Source of the DNA: CAZSWR01 sp964610885
Lineage (GTDB): Bacteria > Bacteroidota > Ignavibacteria > Kapaibacteriales > UBA2268
DNA length: 64,000 nt
Direction: 5' to 3'
Assembly: GCA_964610885.1 (NCBI GenBank)
Contig: CAZSWR010000002.1
Location: 62,001-126,000, forward strand
The notes under the pieces were generated by a model. It searched no databases and was not told the DNA's origin. It saw only the letters and a program-made list of their open reading frames with translations. The position numbers and the translations under genes are program-made. This document shows, piece after piece, positions 26,776 through 37,000 of this stretch (positions within the stretch are counted from its first letter, which is position 1; every line of letters begins with the position of its first letter).

Positions 26776-28998
26776 ATGAAAAAATTTTTCCTGTTTCTTA
26801 TCGCAGCAGCGATGGTTCCTGGTTTAGCTTTTGGGCAGGCAACCAAAGCGCAGAACCCAGTGAAGGGGCCGTCCATTCCCAAGCATTTACAGAAAGTTAC
26901 CGAGTCCCACAATATTGATGCTCCGACTCGCGATCTTCCTACGTCGAGAACTCTTAAACTGCCTGTCGAAAAAAAAGGTGGCATTTTCCACGAAGCATTG
27001 GTTAGAAATGGCCGTATTCCCGCTTATGCTACCAACGAACACTTCTTGGAAAAAAGTGCTTACAAAGCTGCATACGATCCCTATACAAATGGACTTTTCT
27101 TCGCTTATTCATTGTACACAAATGAAACTCCTGGCGATGAAACAACTCCTCTTAAAGCTCAGATTTGGATTTACAAATCATTCGACAGAGGTACTACATG
27201 GGAAACCGTGCCTCTTAGAATTACCTCGGATGATAACAAGTACTATATGTGCCCCACACTCGAAATTGCTAACCCATACAAGACAAAGAACCCTGACAGC
27301 TTGTTCATTATTGTCAATACATACTCATTTGATTTAACATCATACCTCTATACAGGTTGCTCCTCATTCAGATTGTTCAAAGGTGAAGTTCAAAGCTATA
27401 CTCTTTTTGAATCTTTGATTCCTCAAGCAACTTGGAGATTGGCCAAACCTTTGGCAGCCACAAAAATGAATGCCGGTGTCCCCACAATGAACGTTGTTTC
27501 ATACGGAAGCCCTGCACCATTTTCGCAAGATGTTAAAACATTCTTGTATTGCACAATTCTTGACAGAACTTTGAATAATGGTACAGTTCTCGCCCCGGCC
27601 CCTGAAAATGTATTGCCTGAACAATGGGCACTCTCCAATTTCAGACCAGACCCGATTGATGTTGCTACTGGTAGCACTGCTTGGAGCCCCATGAATGGCG
27701 CTTGCGATAACGAAGGTACACCTTATGTTATGCTTTACAACTATGATGTTAACTCGCCCAACGCACAACGTACACCTGCTGTATCGAAGAGCACGGACCT
27801 TGGCGAAAGCTGGAGCGACCTGGAATGGTTCCCCTATACATCATTGCTTACATCGATGAAAGCATATGACAATGACATCACTGTTGTTGCCGATAACTAT
27901 TTCTGGTGGGCATATGAAGGAACAGATATGATTGCATTAGGTCCCGATCAACTCTCAGTTGTAAGGCCTATCTGGTTGAAATACAATTTTATGAACGAAG
28001 AAAACGCAGCCGATTCAACATACAATTTGGCATTAGTTGAATACAAAAAAGATGGTAACGTCTGGAGTGCAAATCCTATTACTTCAATCAAACGTACCGA
28101 ATTGGATGACGAGACAAAATTCCATTTCGTGGGTCCCGATTGGGCTTTTAGACCAGTGGACGAAACCGAATGGAATGGCTCACAATCATATCTCATTAGA
28201 GGTAAAAATGCTGAAGAATTGCCAATCGACGAAATGTTGACAGCTGGAAGAAATCATGAGATCCAAGTTTCTAAAACACCTAATGGCGACCTCGTTGCTA
28301 AATGGGTTGATTTCACTGGCTACGATCTTGAAAAAGATATTTATCGTTTCTCGCATGAAAACCTTCTCAATACCGAGCAATACATTGATTCATTGCTGAA
28401 AACTGATGTTTACATGGCATACCGCAAAGCTGGCAGTAACACATGGAGCACTCCAATCAGAATCTTTGGAAATAATGTACCCAACATGAGAAACTTCTCT
28501 GACTATTATCCCAAAAAAGGTACTTATATCCCCAGAATCGTTCCTTCGCTCAATGAAATTCCTCTGTTCGATTTAGTTGTGGATACCACATATGACGTCG
28601 ATCGCCAGAATTATTCGCTCGCTCTCCAAGAGCTTGGCGCTGATGGCGAAACCGGCCACATGATTGCTTGCCACAAAGTTGCTCTCGATTCGACATGGAA
28701 TCCGGATCCTGTCGAAACTCCTTCGATCGAGCTTCAATCTACAATTGGCGAAATCTATCCGAACCCCACGAAAGACAAAATCGAATTCTCGTTCACACTT
28801 ACACGCCCCGCTTTCGTTAATATCGAAATCTTCAACTCGGTTGGCGAAAAGGTCGCTCTCGTGCACAATGGCACAGTAAACTACCTTGCAAACGCAGTTT
28901 CGTTCAACGGCGTTAAAGACTTCCCGTCGGGCGTTTACTATTGCATCGTTACTATCGATGGCCAGAAAACAACAAGAAAATTCACAGTCGCCAGATAA
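26776..28998 (+). CDS. Large secreted T9SS cargo protein, function unknown
   Basis: 740 residues from the ATG behind AAGG, which begins a clear signal peptide (MKKFFLFLIAAAMVPGLAFGQ). The middle is beta-rich, with repeated strand patterns such as SFDRGTTWETVPLRI and SKSTDLGESWSDLEWF that resemble the Asp-box (BNR/sialidase-type) repeats of beta-propellers; this is weak evidence for a propeller fold. The C-terminus is a typical T9SS type A sorting domain (GEIYPNPTKDKIEFSF ... FPSGVYYCIVTIDG). Its arginine codons are mostly AGA, and it is AT-richer, unlike neighbouring genes. A good promoter and a strong terminator suggest high expression, perhaps as an abundant surface protein. Confidence 0.8.
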   Translation: MKKFFLFLIAAAMVPGLAFGQATKAQNPVKGPSIPKHLQKVTESHNIDAPTRDLPTSRTLKLPVEKKGGIFHEALVRNGRIPAYATNEHFLEKSAYKAAYDPYTNGLFFAYSLYTNETPGDETTPLKAQIWIYKSFDRGTTWETVPLRITSDDNKYYMCPTLEIANPYKTKNPDSLFIIVNTYSFDLTSYLYTGCSSFRLFKGEVQSYTLFESLIPQATWRLAKPLAATKMNAGVPTMNVVSYGSPAPFSQDVKTFLYCTILDRTLNNGTVLAPAPENVLPEQWALSNFRPDPIDVATGSTAWSPMNGACDNEGTPYVMLYNYDVNSPNAQRTPAVSKSTDLGESWSDLEWFPYTSLLTSMKAYDNDITVVADNYFWWAYEGTDMIALGPDQLSVVRPIWLKYNFMNEENAADSTYNLALVEYKKDGNVWSANPITSIKRTELDDETKFHFVGPDWAFRPVDETEWNGSQSYLIRGKNAEELPIDEMLTAGRNHEIQVSKTPNGDLVAKWVDFTGYDLEKDIYRFSHENLLNTEQYIDSLLKTDVYMAYRKAGSNTWSTPIRIFGNNVPNMRNFSDYYPKKGTYIPRIVPSLNEIPLFDLVVDTTYDVDRQNYSLALQELGADGETGHMIACHKVALDSTWNPDPVETPSIELQSTIGEIYPNPTKDKIEFSFTLTRPAFVNIEIFNSVGEKVALVHNGTVNYLANAVSFNGVKDFPSGVYYCIVTIDGQKTTRKFTVAR

Positions 28999-29011
28999 TA
29001 ACAAAATCTCA

Positions 29012-29050
29012 CAAAAAAAAGGCCGCTTCCTCGAAGTGGCCTTTTTTTTG
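29012..29050. terminator. Strong rho-independent terminator, bidirectional
   Basis: A run of A, GGCC plus an inner GCTT/GAAG stem with a CCTC loop, then GGCC and eight T. It follows the secreted T9SS gene by 13 bases and faces the end of the lipoate-ligase gene, so it can serve both convergent units. Confidence 0.9.
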
Positions 29051-29068
29051 TTCTCTAAAGTATGATTA

Positions 29069-29836
29069 TCACGATAGCGCAGTTTTCATAATACTCTCTT
29101 CGGCTTCGGCAAAGGTTATTTCTCTCTTCGCTGATTCCGATAAAGTAATACTGTGAGTGCGTGTGTATTCGCGCAATTCTTCCCTCATGCCCTCATTGGG
29201 CAATACAACAAGCTCCGAAAGCAATTCGTGGCCTTGGCCCAAGAGGATCGATCCGTGCTGGAGCAAGACGCTTCCGATCAGCCTCTGCGCGCTGCCAACG
29301 GCTTTGCGGCCCTGTTCCGAGATCTCATACCGGGCTGCGCTGGCAAAGCATGAAGTGCTAAGAGCAGATCGCTTGTAGAACTCGCGGAAGTCCGGTTGCG
29401 ATTTCTCGAATTCCATATTCGTGCACCCCAAGGCCTGAAGGCTCCGAAGCAACACAACATGCAATTCACGATAAACGTCGTGGACAGACATACCCTCGGG
29501 AAGTGGGAGCACTGCTGAATATGTAATCTCGTCGGCATGGAGGACCGCTCGGCCACCTGTGGGTCGGCGGACCAAATCCACTCCGTGCTCGCGGCATTTC
29601 TCCATCGAAATATCTGATTCCTTTTGGTGCGCGCCGAGCGAAACGGCCCAAGGCTCCCAACCGTACAGCCTGAACATGGGAAGCGCTTGGCCGGATTGGA
29701 CTGCACGAGTGCGATCCATGTCGAAATCCATGTTGAATTGGCCGGTAGAGTGCCCGTTCGTGATTAATTCATACTTGCCTCCGAATACATCGGCCAACGC
29801 GCCAGTCTCGATTATTTGTGTTTTGGTTTTACTCAT
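29069..29836 (-). CDS. Lipoate-protein ligase A-family protein
   Basis: 255 residues of the biotin/lipoate A/B protein ligase fold. It attaches lipoate or octanoate to lipoyl domains, or transfers it between them. The substrate-binding motif RRPTGGRAVLH and the segment GRKAVGSAQRLIGSVLLQHGSIL with the lysine typical of LplA-like enzymes are both present. The separate LplA C-terminal domain is missing, so it may be an octanoyl/lipoyl amidotransferase (LipM/LipL-like) instead of a full ligase. Its start overlaps the stop of the upstream alkylation-repair gene in an ATGA, indicating translational coupling. The E2 protein at 43.6-45.1 kb is a plausible target. Confidence 0.85.
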   Translation of the reverse strand: MSKTKTQIIETGALADVFGGKYELITNGHSTGQFNMDFDMDRTRAVQSGQALPMFRLYGWEPWAVSLGAHQKESDISMEKCREHGVDLVRRPTGGRAVLHADEITYSAVLPLPEGMSVHDVYRELHVVLLRSLQALGCTNMEFEKSQPDFREFYKRSALSTSCFASAARYEISEQGRKAVGSAQRLIGSVLLQHGSILLGQGHELLSELVVLPNEGMREELREYTRTHSITLSESAKREITFAEAEESIMKTALS

Positions 29837-30525
29837 TTTTTTATAGGTTTTATTGATCGAATTCTAAGGTTTTCCGAGGTAAGTTCTCTCAAAGCAGATT
29901 TAGCAATCCATTTCGTCGAAGCGTCTTGTTTGGTTTCCAACAATTCTTCGCAGAATTGAATTGCGCGGCGGTTCAGCTCGGGGTTGCGTTTGCCGATTTG
30001 CCTTAAGGCCCAATTGACTGCCTTCTTCACGAAATTTCGTCCGTCGTGCGAATACTTGGCGATAAGCGATAAATATTCTTCGAACGATTCGTCAGTGGCC
30101 TTTTTGTGGTGCACGCCAATCGATGCGATCAGGGCAAAAGCAGCCCTACGCACGAACTCACGCTCGTCCTCGGCCCAAAGCAAGACGGCCTCGCGCGCCC
30201 AAGATGCCTTGTCGAACAGATTCATGCATGCCTGGTCGCAAAGGTCCCACGAATCGAAATCTGCGCACCATTCGCTTGCCAGCTCGAGCGTGAGCTGTTT
30301 GGGGTCTGCAATCAGAACAGATAGGATTCGCGCTTCGTGTATTCCCGTACTCCACAGCGAGATGGCCAGTTCGTGGTTCTTCTTGATCGATTTGGCCAGT
30401 CGGCGCAATTCGGGCATCGGAATGCCCAGGGCATTTTGTGTGTTTATTCCGAAACGTGCCATGCCGTCGCGGTTTTTCGAGTCGCCCAAGCTCTTCAGTG
30501 CTTCAATTATTTCAATACTATTCAT
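29833..30525 (-). CDS. DNA alkylation repair protein, AlkD-like
   Basis: 230 residues built of HEAT-like helical repeats. AlkD glycosylases excise positively charged 3- and 7-alkylpurines without base flipping. The key segment FDSWDLCDQ carries the Trp and Asp that correspond to W109 and D113 in Bacillus cereus AlkD, and VKKAVNWALRQIGKRN carries the arginine of the catalytic cleft. It overlaps the next gene by ATGA. The functional relation between alkylation repair and lipoate transfer is not evident. Confidence 0.87.
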   Translation of the reverse strand: MNSIEIIEALKSLGDSKNRDGMARFGINTQNALGIPMPELRRLAKSIKKNHELAISLWSTGIHEARILSVLIADPKQLTLELASEWCADFDSWDLCDQACMNLFDKASWAREAVLLWAEDEREFVRRAAFALIASIGVHHKKATDESFEEYLSLIAKYSHDGRNFVKKAVNWALRQIGKRNPELNRRAIQFCEELLETKQDASTKWIAKSALRELTSENLRIRSIKPIKK

Positions 30526-30622
30526 TCAAAAAACCATTTAGAAAAATTTACGTATTTATTATGCAAAGTTAATGTTTTTTTTTATTAACTTGGTAATTTG
30601 ATTTGAAACAACTCGGTGATAT

Positions 30623-33600
30623 ATGTTTGGTTCAAGTTCTGGTAAAGAGTCGTACTTCAAAAGATTTCCACAAAGGTTCAGGCTTCTCCTGACGGGATTC
30701 GCATTCTTCAGCCTCGTCGTAATTGCTTACCAAAGCTATAATAACGTCAATATGCCCACAGACGAAAACGTCTTTGCAGATCCTCCATCGAGGATTTATG
30801 TGTCGCATTCGTTCCCGATAGCTGCCGGGGCTGCTGACAGTGTGCTTGCCGGCACTTTTGTGCTCGAAGCAAATAGTATTCAGATAGAGAACTCAGCCCA
30901 GCTGAATCGGATAATTACATCAATACCGGATTCCGGTTTCGTTCGTTTCCAATTGTATAATCAAAGGTCGAACCCGAAGGTCTTTACAGCAACAGTATCC
31001 AAATCCTCGATTCCGCCAGAATTCGCCAGGTACCTTTCGTCTGCCATTCTGATACTCGACATAACCCAAGGCGGCGCTTCGGACCGCGCCGGGATAAAGG
31101 TCGGAGACGTAATTATCAAGGTCAATGGCGAATCGTTCTCGAGCGCCGGCCAGGCGGACGTCTTTCTGAGGCAACCATCGAACAATAATATGATTAGATA
31201 TACAATTCTGCGATCGAATGAATTATTTGATGTGGACGTTACTCTTGCTAAATTTGGTTTCTCTTTTCGATTCATTCAGCTGATAATAAGTGGGATCATT
31301 TTCCTTTTGGTCGGATTCTTTATTGCATACTCCAAACCTAACGTCAAGGGTGCTCGCCTGCTCGGCTTCGGGCTTTACCTGAACGGATTCTATACTTCGA
31401 TCAATACGGGAATCACCACATACAACCCAATTATCTACCAAGTAGTGTCGATTTCCTCGTATTTCTGCTTCGTTTGTGGGGTGGCATTTATGATTTATGG
31501 AATTCAAAACACATACGAAGTGCAGACTCCACGCCCCAACAAAGGTTTTTGGTACCGAATGCCGGCATTTTTGTGTGTTGCAGTATTTGTCCTTGGGTTT
31601 GTTTTCGGATTCGTCGGATTGCAAATAATCACTCAATATATGACAATCATATACTCGCTTGTGATGACGATAATCCTCTTGGCATTAATGCTTTCAAACA
31701 GATTTCGCAGGAGGACGTTTCGATTCCCTTTGATTGTCGTTATCTTTTCGACGCTAAGCCAATTTGCAACTGTGATAATCTATAGTTTTTCAAGTACTGA
31801 TATTTTACAATACACAACCTCTGGTGATAAAAGGATAGACTTTTTTCTGTTCGTTTCGGCATTGATTCCTCTTTCGTACCTTTATTCGGTTGGCAAACAC
31901 AAACTCTACGGGATTGTTTTCAGGTTCACTAAGAGCATGCAATACAATATTTTCTCTCTTTCTTGGAAATTGCTTTCGTTTGTGATTCTTGTCGGCGGTT
32001 TGCTGGCTATCGTTAGTATTCGTATCAACCTGCCCGAAGTAAAATTCACAGACAATTCAATTGAATTCCTCGGTTCGGAAACAGCAAATGGAGAGGAAAC
32101 TCAGCCCCCAACCCAAGCCGTTCGTATCGAAAAAACTCACAAGAAAGCTGCAAGAAAAAATCAAAGCCCAGCAAAGGAAAAACAATCGGAAGGCAATGAG
32201 TATTCTATTGAATTGCCGGATGCTATTGATATCGAAAACGGCCCAGACAACCTTTCGATCGAATTGTCCGGCTCCAATCCAGTCGACGATGAAGAAAAAC
32301 CGGCTACAACTCAGAAAATTCAAATAAAGAAAACCCCCAATGGCCATTCACGAATCAGGCTTGTCAGCATCGGCCAACCTCAGTTCGACTCATTAATAAA
32401 ATCAACGCAGTCGATAAGGGAATACGCCGAAAGGATCAACAAGCCCAAGCCGCCAAAGATCAAAAATACTGAAGTTGCTAAATCAGACAACAAGAGCGTT
32501 GGCGGTAGCGACACACTCGCCGCACGAGTCCCTGACTCAACAAAGAAATCAGTTACAGAAACTGGTGCCTTTTTCGAACCGGTAAGTTTCGACGGCCCCG
32601 ACAATAAACGATTCGAGTTCGGCTCTATCGCCGGGCCTCGAGTGATGGAAATCCTGATTTACGTCTTGCTTTCCACTTCGTGGCTCTTCCTGTTCTCGAA
32701 ATGCTCTTCGAAAATTCAGAAATACCTCGATAAGAAATTCTACCGCACGAGTTTCGATTACCGCCGCGCGCAGAACGAATTGGCCGAAGTGCTTAAGGGT
32801 AGCCTTTCGAAATCGGAACTGGCCCAAGAAATTGTCCTCAAACTGAAAGCGCTGATCGGTATCAAGAATGCCGGCGTACTACTTATCAACAAAGATAGTG
32901 TTGGCGAAGGGTTCGGCTGCGCGGACGAAGATTTGTCACTTTTATTCGATACACGTCTGGCCGAGGTTAAATCCCTTGCCGATGATTCGTCCCACGAGAT
33001 TTCCATTAATGAGTTAAGCAGCGAACTTGCCGAATCGCTCGCTCGGTGCGGTTTCAGGTACTTGATTCCTGTCAGCTCGAAGAAAAATATGCTCGCACTG
33101 CTATTTGTCGGGGAAAAACTCTCCGAGACAGCTTACAGAAACGAAGACCTCGAATTCTTACGAAATACTGCCGGCCAGATCTATATTGCTTTGGAAAATG
33201 CAATACTATACGAAGGGCTTGCCCGCCAGGAAAGGATACAACACGAACTCGAACTGGCACGCAACATTCAATTAGCCTCGCTTCCGGCGGCTTGCCCCGA
33301 AGTCAGTGGATTGGACATTGCCGGAGAATGCGTTCCTGCGCTGGAGGTTGGCGGCGATTTCTATGACTACCTGACGGACAATGATGGAAACATTACCATA
33401 TTGATTGGCGACGTCAGCGGCAAAGGGACTTCGGCTGCTCTGCACATGTCGAAGACGCAAGGCATCTTCCGCACTTTGAACGAATTTACAAACCAGCCTT
33501 CAGTACTTCTCTCGAAGGTGAATTCACACCTGAATTCCACGTTCGCAAAGGGCACGTACGTTACTGCTCTCGCCGTCAAACTGTTCCGATCAGAGAACCG

Positions 33601-33973
33601 CATCTTGGTCGCAAGGGCAGGCCACCTGCCGCTGTACGTTTATCGCGCCGCAGAAAATAGGATCGAAACGATCAAACCAAATGGCATTGGCCTTGGGCTG
33701 GCCTCTTCGAGCTTGTTCACAAAGACAATTGAAGAGATTTGCCTCGATTTCAATCCGGGCGATTCCCTGCTGCTCATTACGGACGGAATCACCGAAGCAA
33801 GGAATGCTGAATTCTTAGAGTTCGGGGAGCAGCGAATGATGGATGTATTTTCTCAATCAATTTCGGATGATTCGCCATCCATACGCAAAAGGGTTCTCGA
33901 CGAAGTTCGCCAATTCTCGGATCCCGAGCCGCAATACGACGACCAAACGATCATTGTCGTCAAGAAGGTTTAA
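30623..33973 (+). CDS. PDZ - multi-TM - GAF - PP2C/SpoIIE phosphatase
   Basis: 1116 residues. Order: a membrane helix (about 20-37), an extracytoplasmic region with a PDZ domain (about 130-208; GGASDRAGIKVGDVIIKVNG), seven or eight membrane helices (216-468), a low-complexity linker rich in Glu, Lys and Pro (470-670), another membrane helix (about 674-696), a GAF domain (about 720-870) and a PP2C phosphatase domain of the SpoIIE/RsbU type (885-1116) with LEVGGDFYDY and IGDVSGKGTSAALHMSK, which hold the metal-binding aspartates. RsbU-type phosphatases dephosphorylate anti-anti-sigma factors. A signal read by the PDZ/membrane part would control the cytoplasmic phosphatase. No STAS or anti-sigma gene is nearby. 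The kinase gene follows after 111 bases. Confidence 0.88.
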   Translation: MFGSSSGKESYFKRFPQRFRLLLTGFAFFSLVVIAYQSYNNVNMPTDENVFADPPSRIYVSHSFPIAAGAADSVLAGTFVLEANSIQIENSAQLNRIITSIPDSGFVRFQLYNQRSNPKVFTATVSKSSIPPEFARYLSSAILILDITQGGASDRAGIKVGDVIIKVNGESFSSAGQADVFLRQPSNNNMIRYTILRSNELFDVDVTLAKFGFSFRFIQLIISGIIFLLVGFFIAYSKPNVKGARLLGFGLYLNGFYTSINTGITTYNPIIYQVVSISSYFCFVCGVAFMIYGIQNTYEVQTPRPNKGFWYRMPAFLCVAVFVLGFVFGFVGLQIITQYMTIIYSLVMTIILLALMLSNRFRRRTFRFPLIVVIFSTLSQFATVIIYSFSSTDILQYTTSGDKRIDFFLFVSALIPLSYLYSVGKHKLYGIVFRFTKSMQYNIFSLSWKLLSFVILVGGLLAIVSIRINLPEVKFTDNSIEFLGSETANGEETQPPTQAVRIEKTHKKAARKNQSPAKEKQSEGNEYSIELPDAIDIENGPDNLSIELSGSNPVDDEEKPATTQKIQIKKTPNGHSRIRLVSIGQPQFDSLIKSTQSIREYAERINKPKPPKIKNTEVAKSDNKSVGGSDTLAARVPDSTKKSVTETGAFFEPVSFDGPDNKRFEFGSIAGPRVMEILIYVLLSTSWLFLFSKCSSKIQKYLDKKFYRTSFDYRRAQNELAEVLKGSLSKSELAQEIVLKLKALIGIKNAGVLLINKDSVGEGFGCADEDLSLLFDTRLAEVKSLADDSSHEISINELSSELAESLARCGFRYLIPVSSKKNMLALLFVGEKLSETAYRNEDLEFLRNTAGQIYIALENAILYEGLARQERIQHELELARNIQLASLPAACPEVSGLDIAGECVPALEVGGDFYDYLTDNDGNITILIGDVSGKGTSAALHMSKTQGIFRTLNEFTNQPSVLLSKVNSHLNSTFAKGTYVTALAVKLFRSENRILVARAGHLPLYVYRAAENRIETIKPNGIGLGLASSSLFTKTIEEICLDFNPGDSLLLITDGITEARNAEFLEFGEQRMMDVFSQSISDDSPSIRKRVLDEVRQFSDPEPQYDDQTIIVVKKV

Positions 33974-34084
33974 ATTACGTACATATACTGAAATACTCTG
34001 GGCAGTTTCGCAAGATGCAATATTAATGCGATTTTTGAGTATATACTAATACTTATTGTTGGGAAAATAATAGGTAAAAAAAGG

Positions 34085-37000
34085 ATGTGTGCAGAAACCA
34101 ATAATATTATGGGCGAATTAGGAGAAGAGATGTTCTTCTCTACCATAATTGATTCGCATCCCAAAGGCATTATTATCGAAGACATGAAAGGGTACGTTCT
34201 GTATGCCAATCCCGCTTCGTGCCGTATGCTTGGCGTGGAGCTTTCCGAGCTTAAAGGCCTGAAACTAACCAACTCGAATTACAAAATAATCAACAAACTC
34301 GGCATGGAGATTGCGCCCAAGCAAATGCCAGCGTCGATTGCAGCTCGCGAGAGGAAACATAAAAATGAAATGCTAATTGGAGTCGTGAATGGAAATGACA
34401 CCAATTGGTTCGTCGTCGAATCTTTTCCTGTATATGACAAAGTTACTGGTAATATTTCATATGTAGTAAGTGAATTTTCGCTGGCAACAGAATACCAAAA
34501 AGCAGAATTGAAGTTCACATCATTGATAAAAAACTACTCTGAGTTCTATAATACAGTCGATGATATATTTTTTGTGCTGGACGAAAAGGGCAATATTCTC
34601 GAATACAACCAAGCCGTTACGCGCAAGCTTGGGTATGCACCGGACGAATTGCTCGGCCAATCTGTTTATGTCGTCAATCCGCCGGCCGACCGGGAAAATG
34701 CTCAAAAAATAGCTCGAAAGGTTTTATCCGGGGAAATTGAATACTCCAATATACCCGTGGTTGCGAAAAGTGGAGAAGTGTTACCAACGGAAACAAAGCT
34801 TTTCAAAGGTACTTGGAACGGGATTCCTGCTATCTTTGGAATTTCGAAAGACGTCAGCAAACTAAAAAAATCAGAAGAAAAATTCGAAAAAGCATTCCAA
34901 TTGAATTCGTCGCTGATTTCAATTTCTTTGCTGGAGGACGGGACGTTTATCGAAGTTAATGATTCATACCATCGAATTCTCGGCTACGACAAACACGAAA
35001 TCATTGGCCATACATCCGAAGAGCTTGGCATTTTCAAAAAAGACGGGACAAGGGACCGGATATATCAAACACTGAAAGACGAAGGGAATTGCAAAGATTT
35101 AGAAATCACGTTCTACACCAAATATGGAGACGAACGAACAGGCCTGTTTTCTTCGGCCACAATCGTAATCGATGGCAAACAGTGCATTCTATCCGTTGTC
35201 GTCGATATAACCGACAGGAAACAATTTGAGCGAGAAATCTTGGACGACCGCGAGCGTTTCAGTGCCCTGATTGATAAATCTCCGGCAGCGCATTACTTCC
35301 TGGAGGGCAGCACGATTATCAATTGTAATCCCGCCGGAATACAACTCTTGGGGTTGAACTCGTTAAGCGAAATAATCAACAAGAAGTTCACTCATTTTTC
35401 TCCGGCGAAGCAAGACAATGGATCGTCGTCTGAGGATCTATTGCACTATTTCGTATATTTAGCTCTTACCTCGGGGAACCATCGCTTTGAATGGACATTT
35501 TCCAAGCCAAACGGTAAAACATTCCAGTCGGAAGTGTTGCTCAGTTCGTTTAAAAACAAGAATACAACAATTCTCCATGCAGTTGTCCACGACATATCCG
35601 ATAGGAAGGCAACCGAGAAATTAATAATTAATAACGAAGCCAAGTATCGCGAAATGTTTGAAACGATTGACGATGTGTATTATCAGACCACAATCGATGG
35701 CAATTTATTAGTTCTCTCCCCATCGGTTACAAAAGTGCTTGGATACTCGCCAGACGAGCTGATCGGAGGATCAATCCTGAAGCTATACGCGCATCCCGAA
35801 GAGAGGGCAACGATTATTCAGGAAATCCTGACAAAGGAATCTCTTTCGAATTACGAAATATATTTGATAAAGAAGAATGGCTCGAAGATCCCAATTTCCC
35901 TTTCTGTCAGGATCATACACCGCGAAGGCAATGAAATTGTACTGACAGGGCTAATGCGCGATATTACAATTCAGAAAGAACAAGAACAAAGAATCATCGA
36001 GAACGAAAACCAGCTTAAAGCCATTTTTAACGTGGTCGGTTCGGGCATTATGATTATTGATTCGGAATCAATGAGAATTGTGGAAATCAACGATACTGCT
36101 ATTCGAATGATCGGAACTGGCAAAGATGAAATTGTTGGCCATATCTGCCACGATTTTGTGTGCCCGGCCGAAAAGGGCAATTGCCCCGTCAAAGACCTCA
36201 AACACAAAGTCGAACAGAGCGAGAAAATACTGCTGACTGCATCTGGCAACAAACGATTCATTATTAAAACTGTCATACCAATCACGTTCAACGGCAAGGA
36301 TTGCTATCTCGAGAGTTTTATGGATGTTACTGAGTTGAAAGAAAACGAAAAAGAACTCAAAAGGCTCAATCTGGAATTGCAGGATTCCAATTCGCTGATC
36401 GAAACGAACCTGCACCAGAAGAATATGCTTATCCAAGAGCTGACCGAAACCAAAGAGAAACTCGAAAAAATTAACTCCGAAAAGGATAAGTTCTTTTCGA
36501 TCATTGCCCACGACCTGAAGTCTCCATTCTCCGGATTCCTCGGGCTGACGCGAGTTATTGCTGAGAATTCTCAAGATTTTACCCGAGAGGAATTGCACGA
36601 ATTCGGAATCGGTATTCAACAATCCGCCACGAACCTTTACAAACTCCTGGAAAACCTATTGGAATGGTCTGTGCTCCAGAGGGATTCTTACCGATTCGAT
36701 CCGGTTAATGTAGATTTTCATAAGTTTGTGGAGGACGTTTTCCTGGCTGTGAAGGACGCAGCCTGGATGAAACGTATTGACCTCCGAAACACAGTTCCCG
36801 CCGGAATGGAAGTTTTTGCCGACGTTTCAATGCTCAATTCCATTCTTAGGAATATTGTTACAAATGCTGTAAAGTTCACTCCAATATCCGGCCAGATTTC
36901 GGTATCGGCCGAAGACCAAGAGAATGAGATCATTATTGCCGTCAAGGATTCAGGGATCGGAATGGACGAGTTTATCCTGCGGAATATGTTCAGCCTGAGC

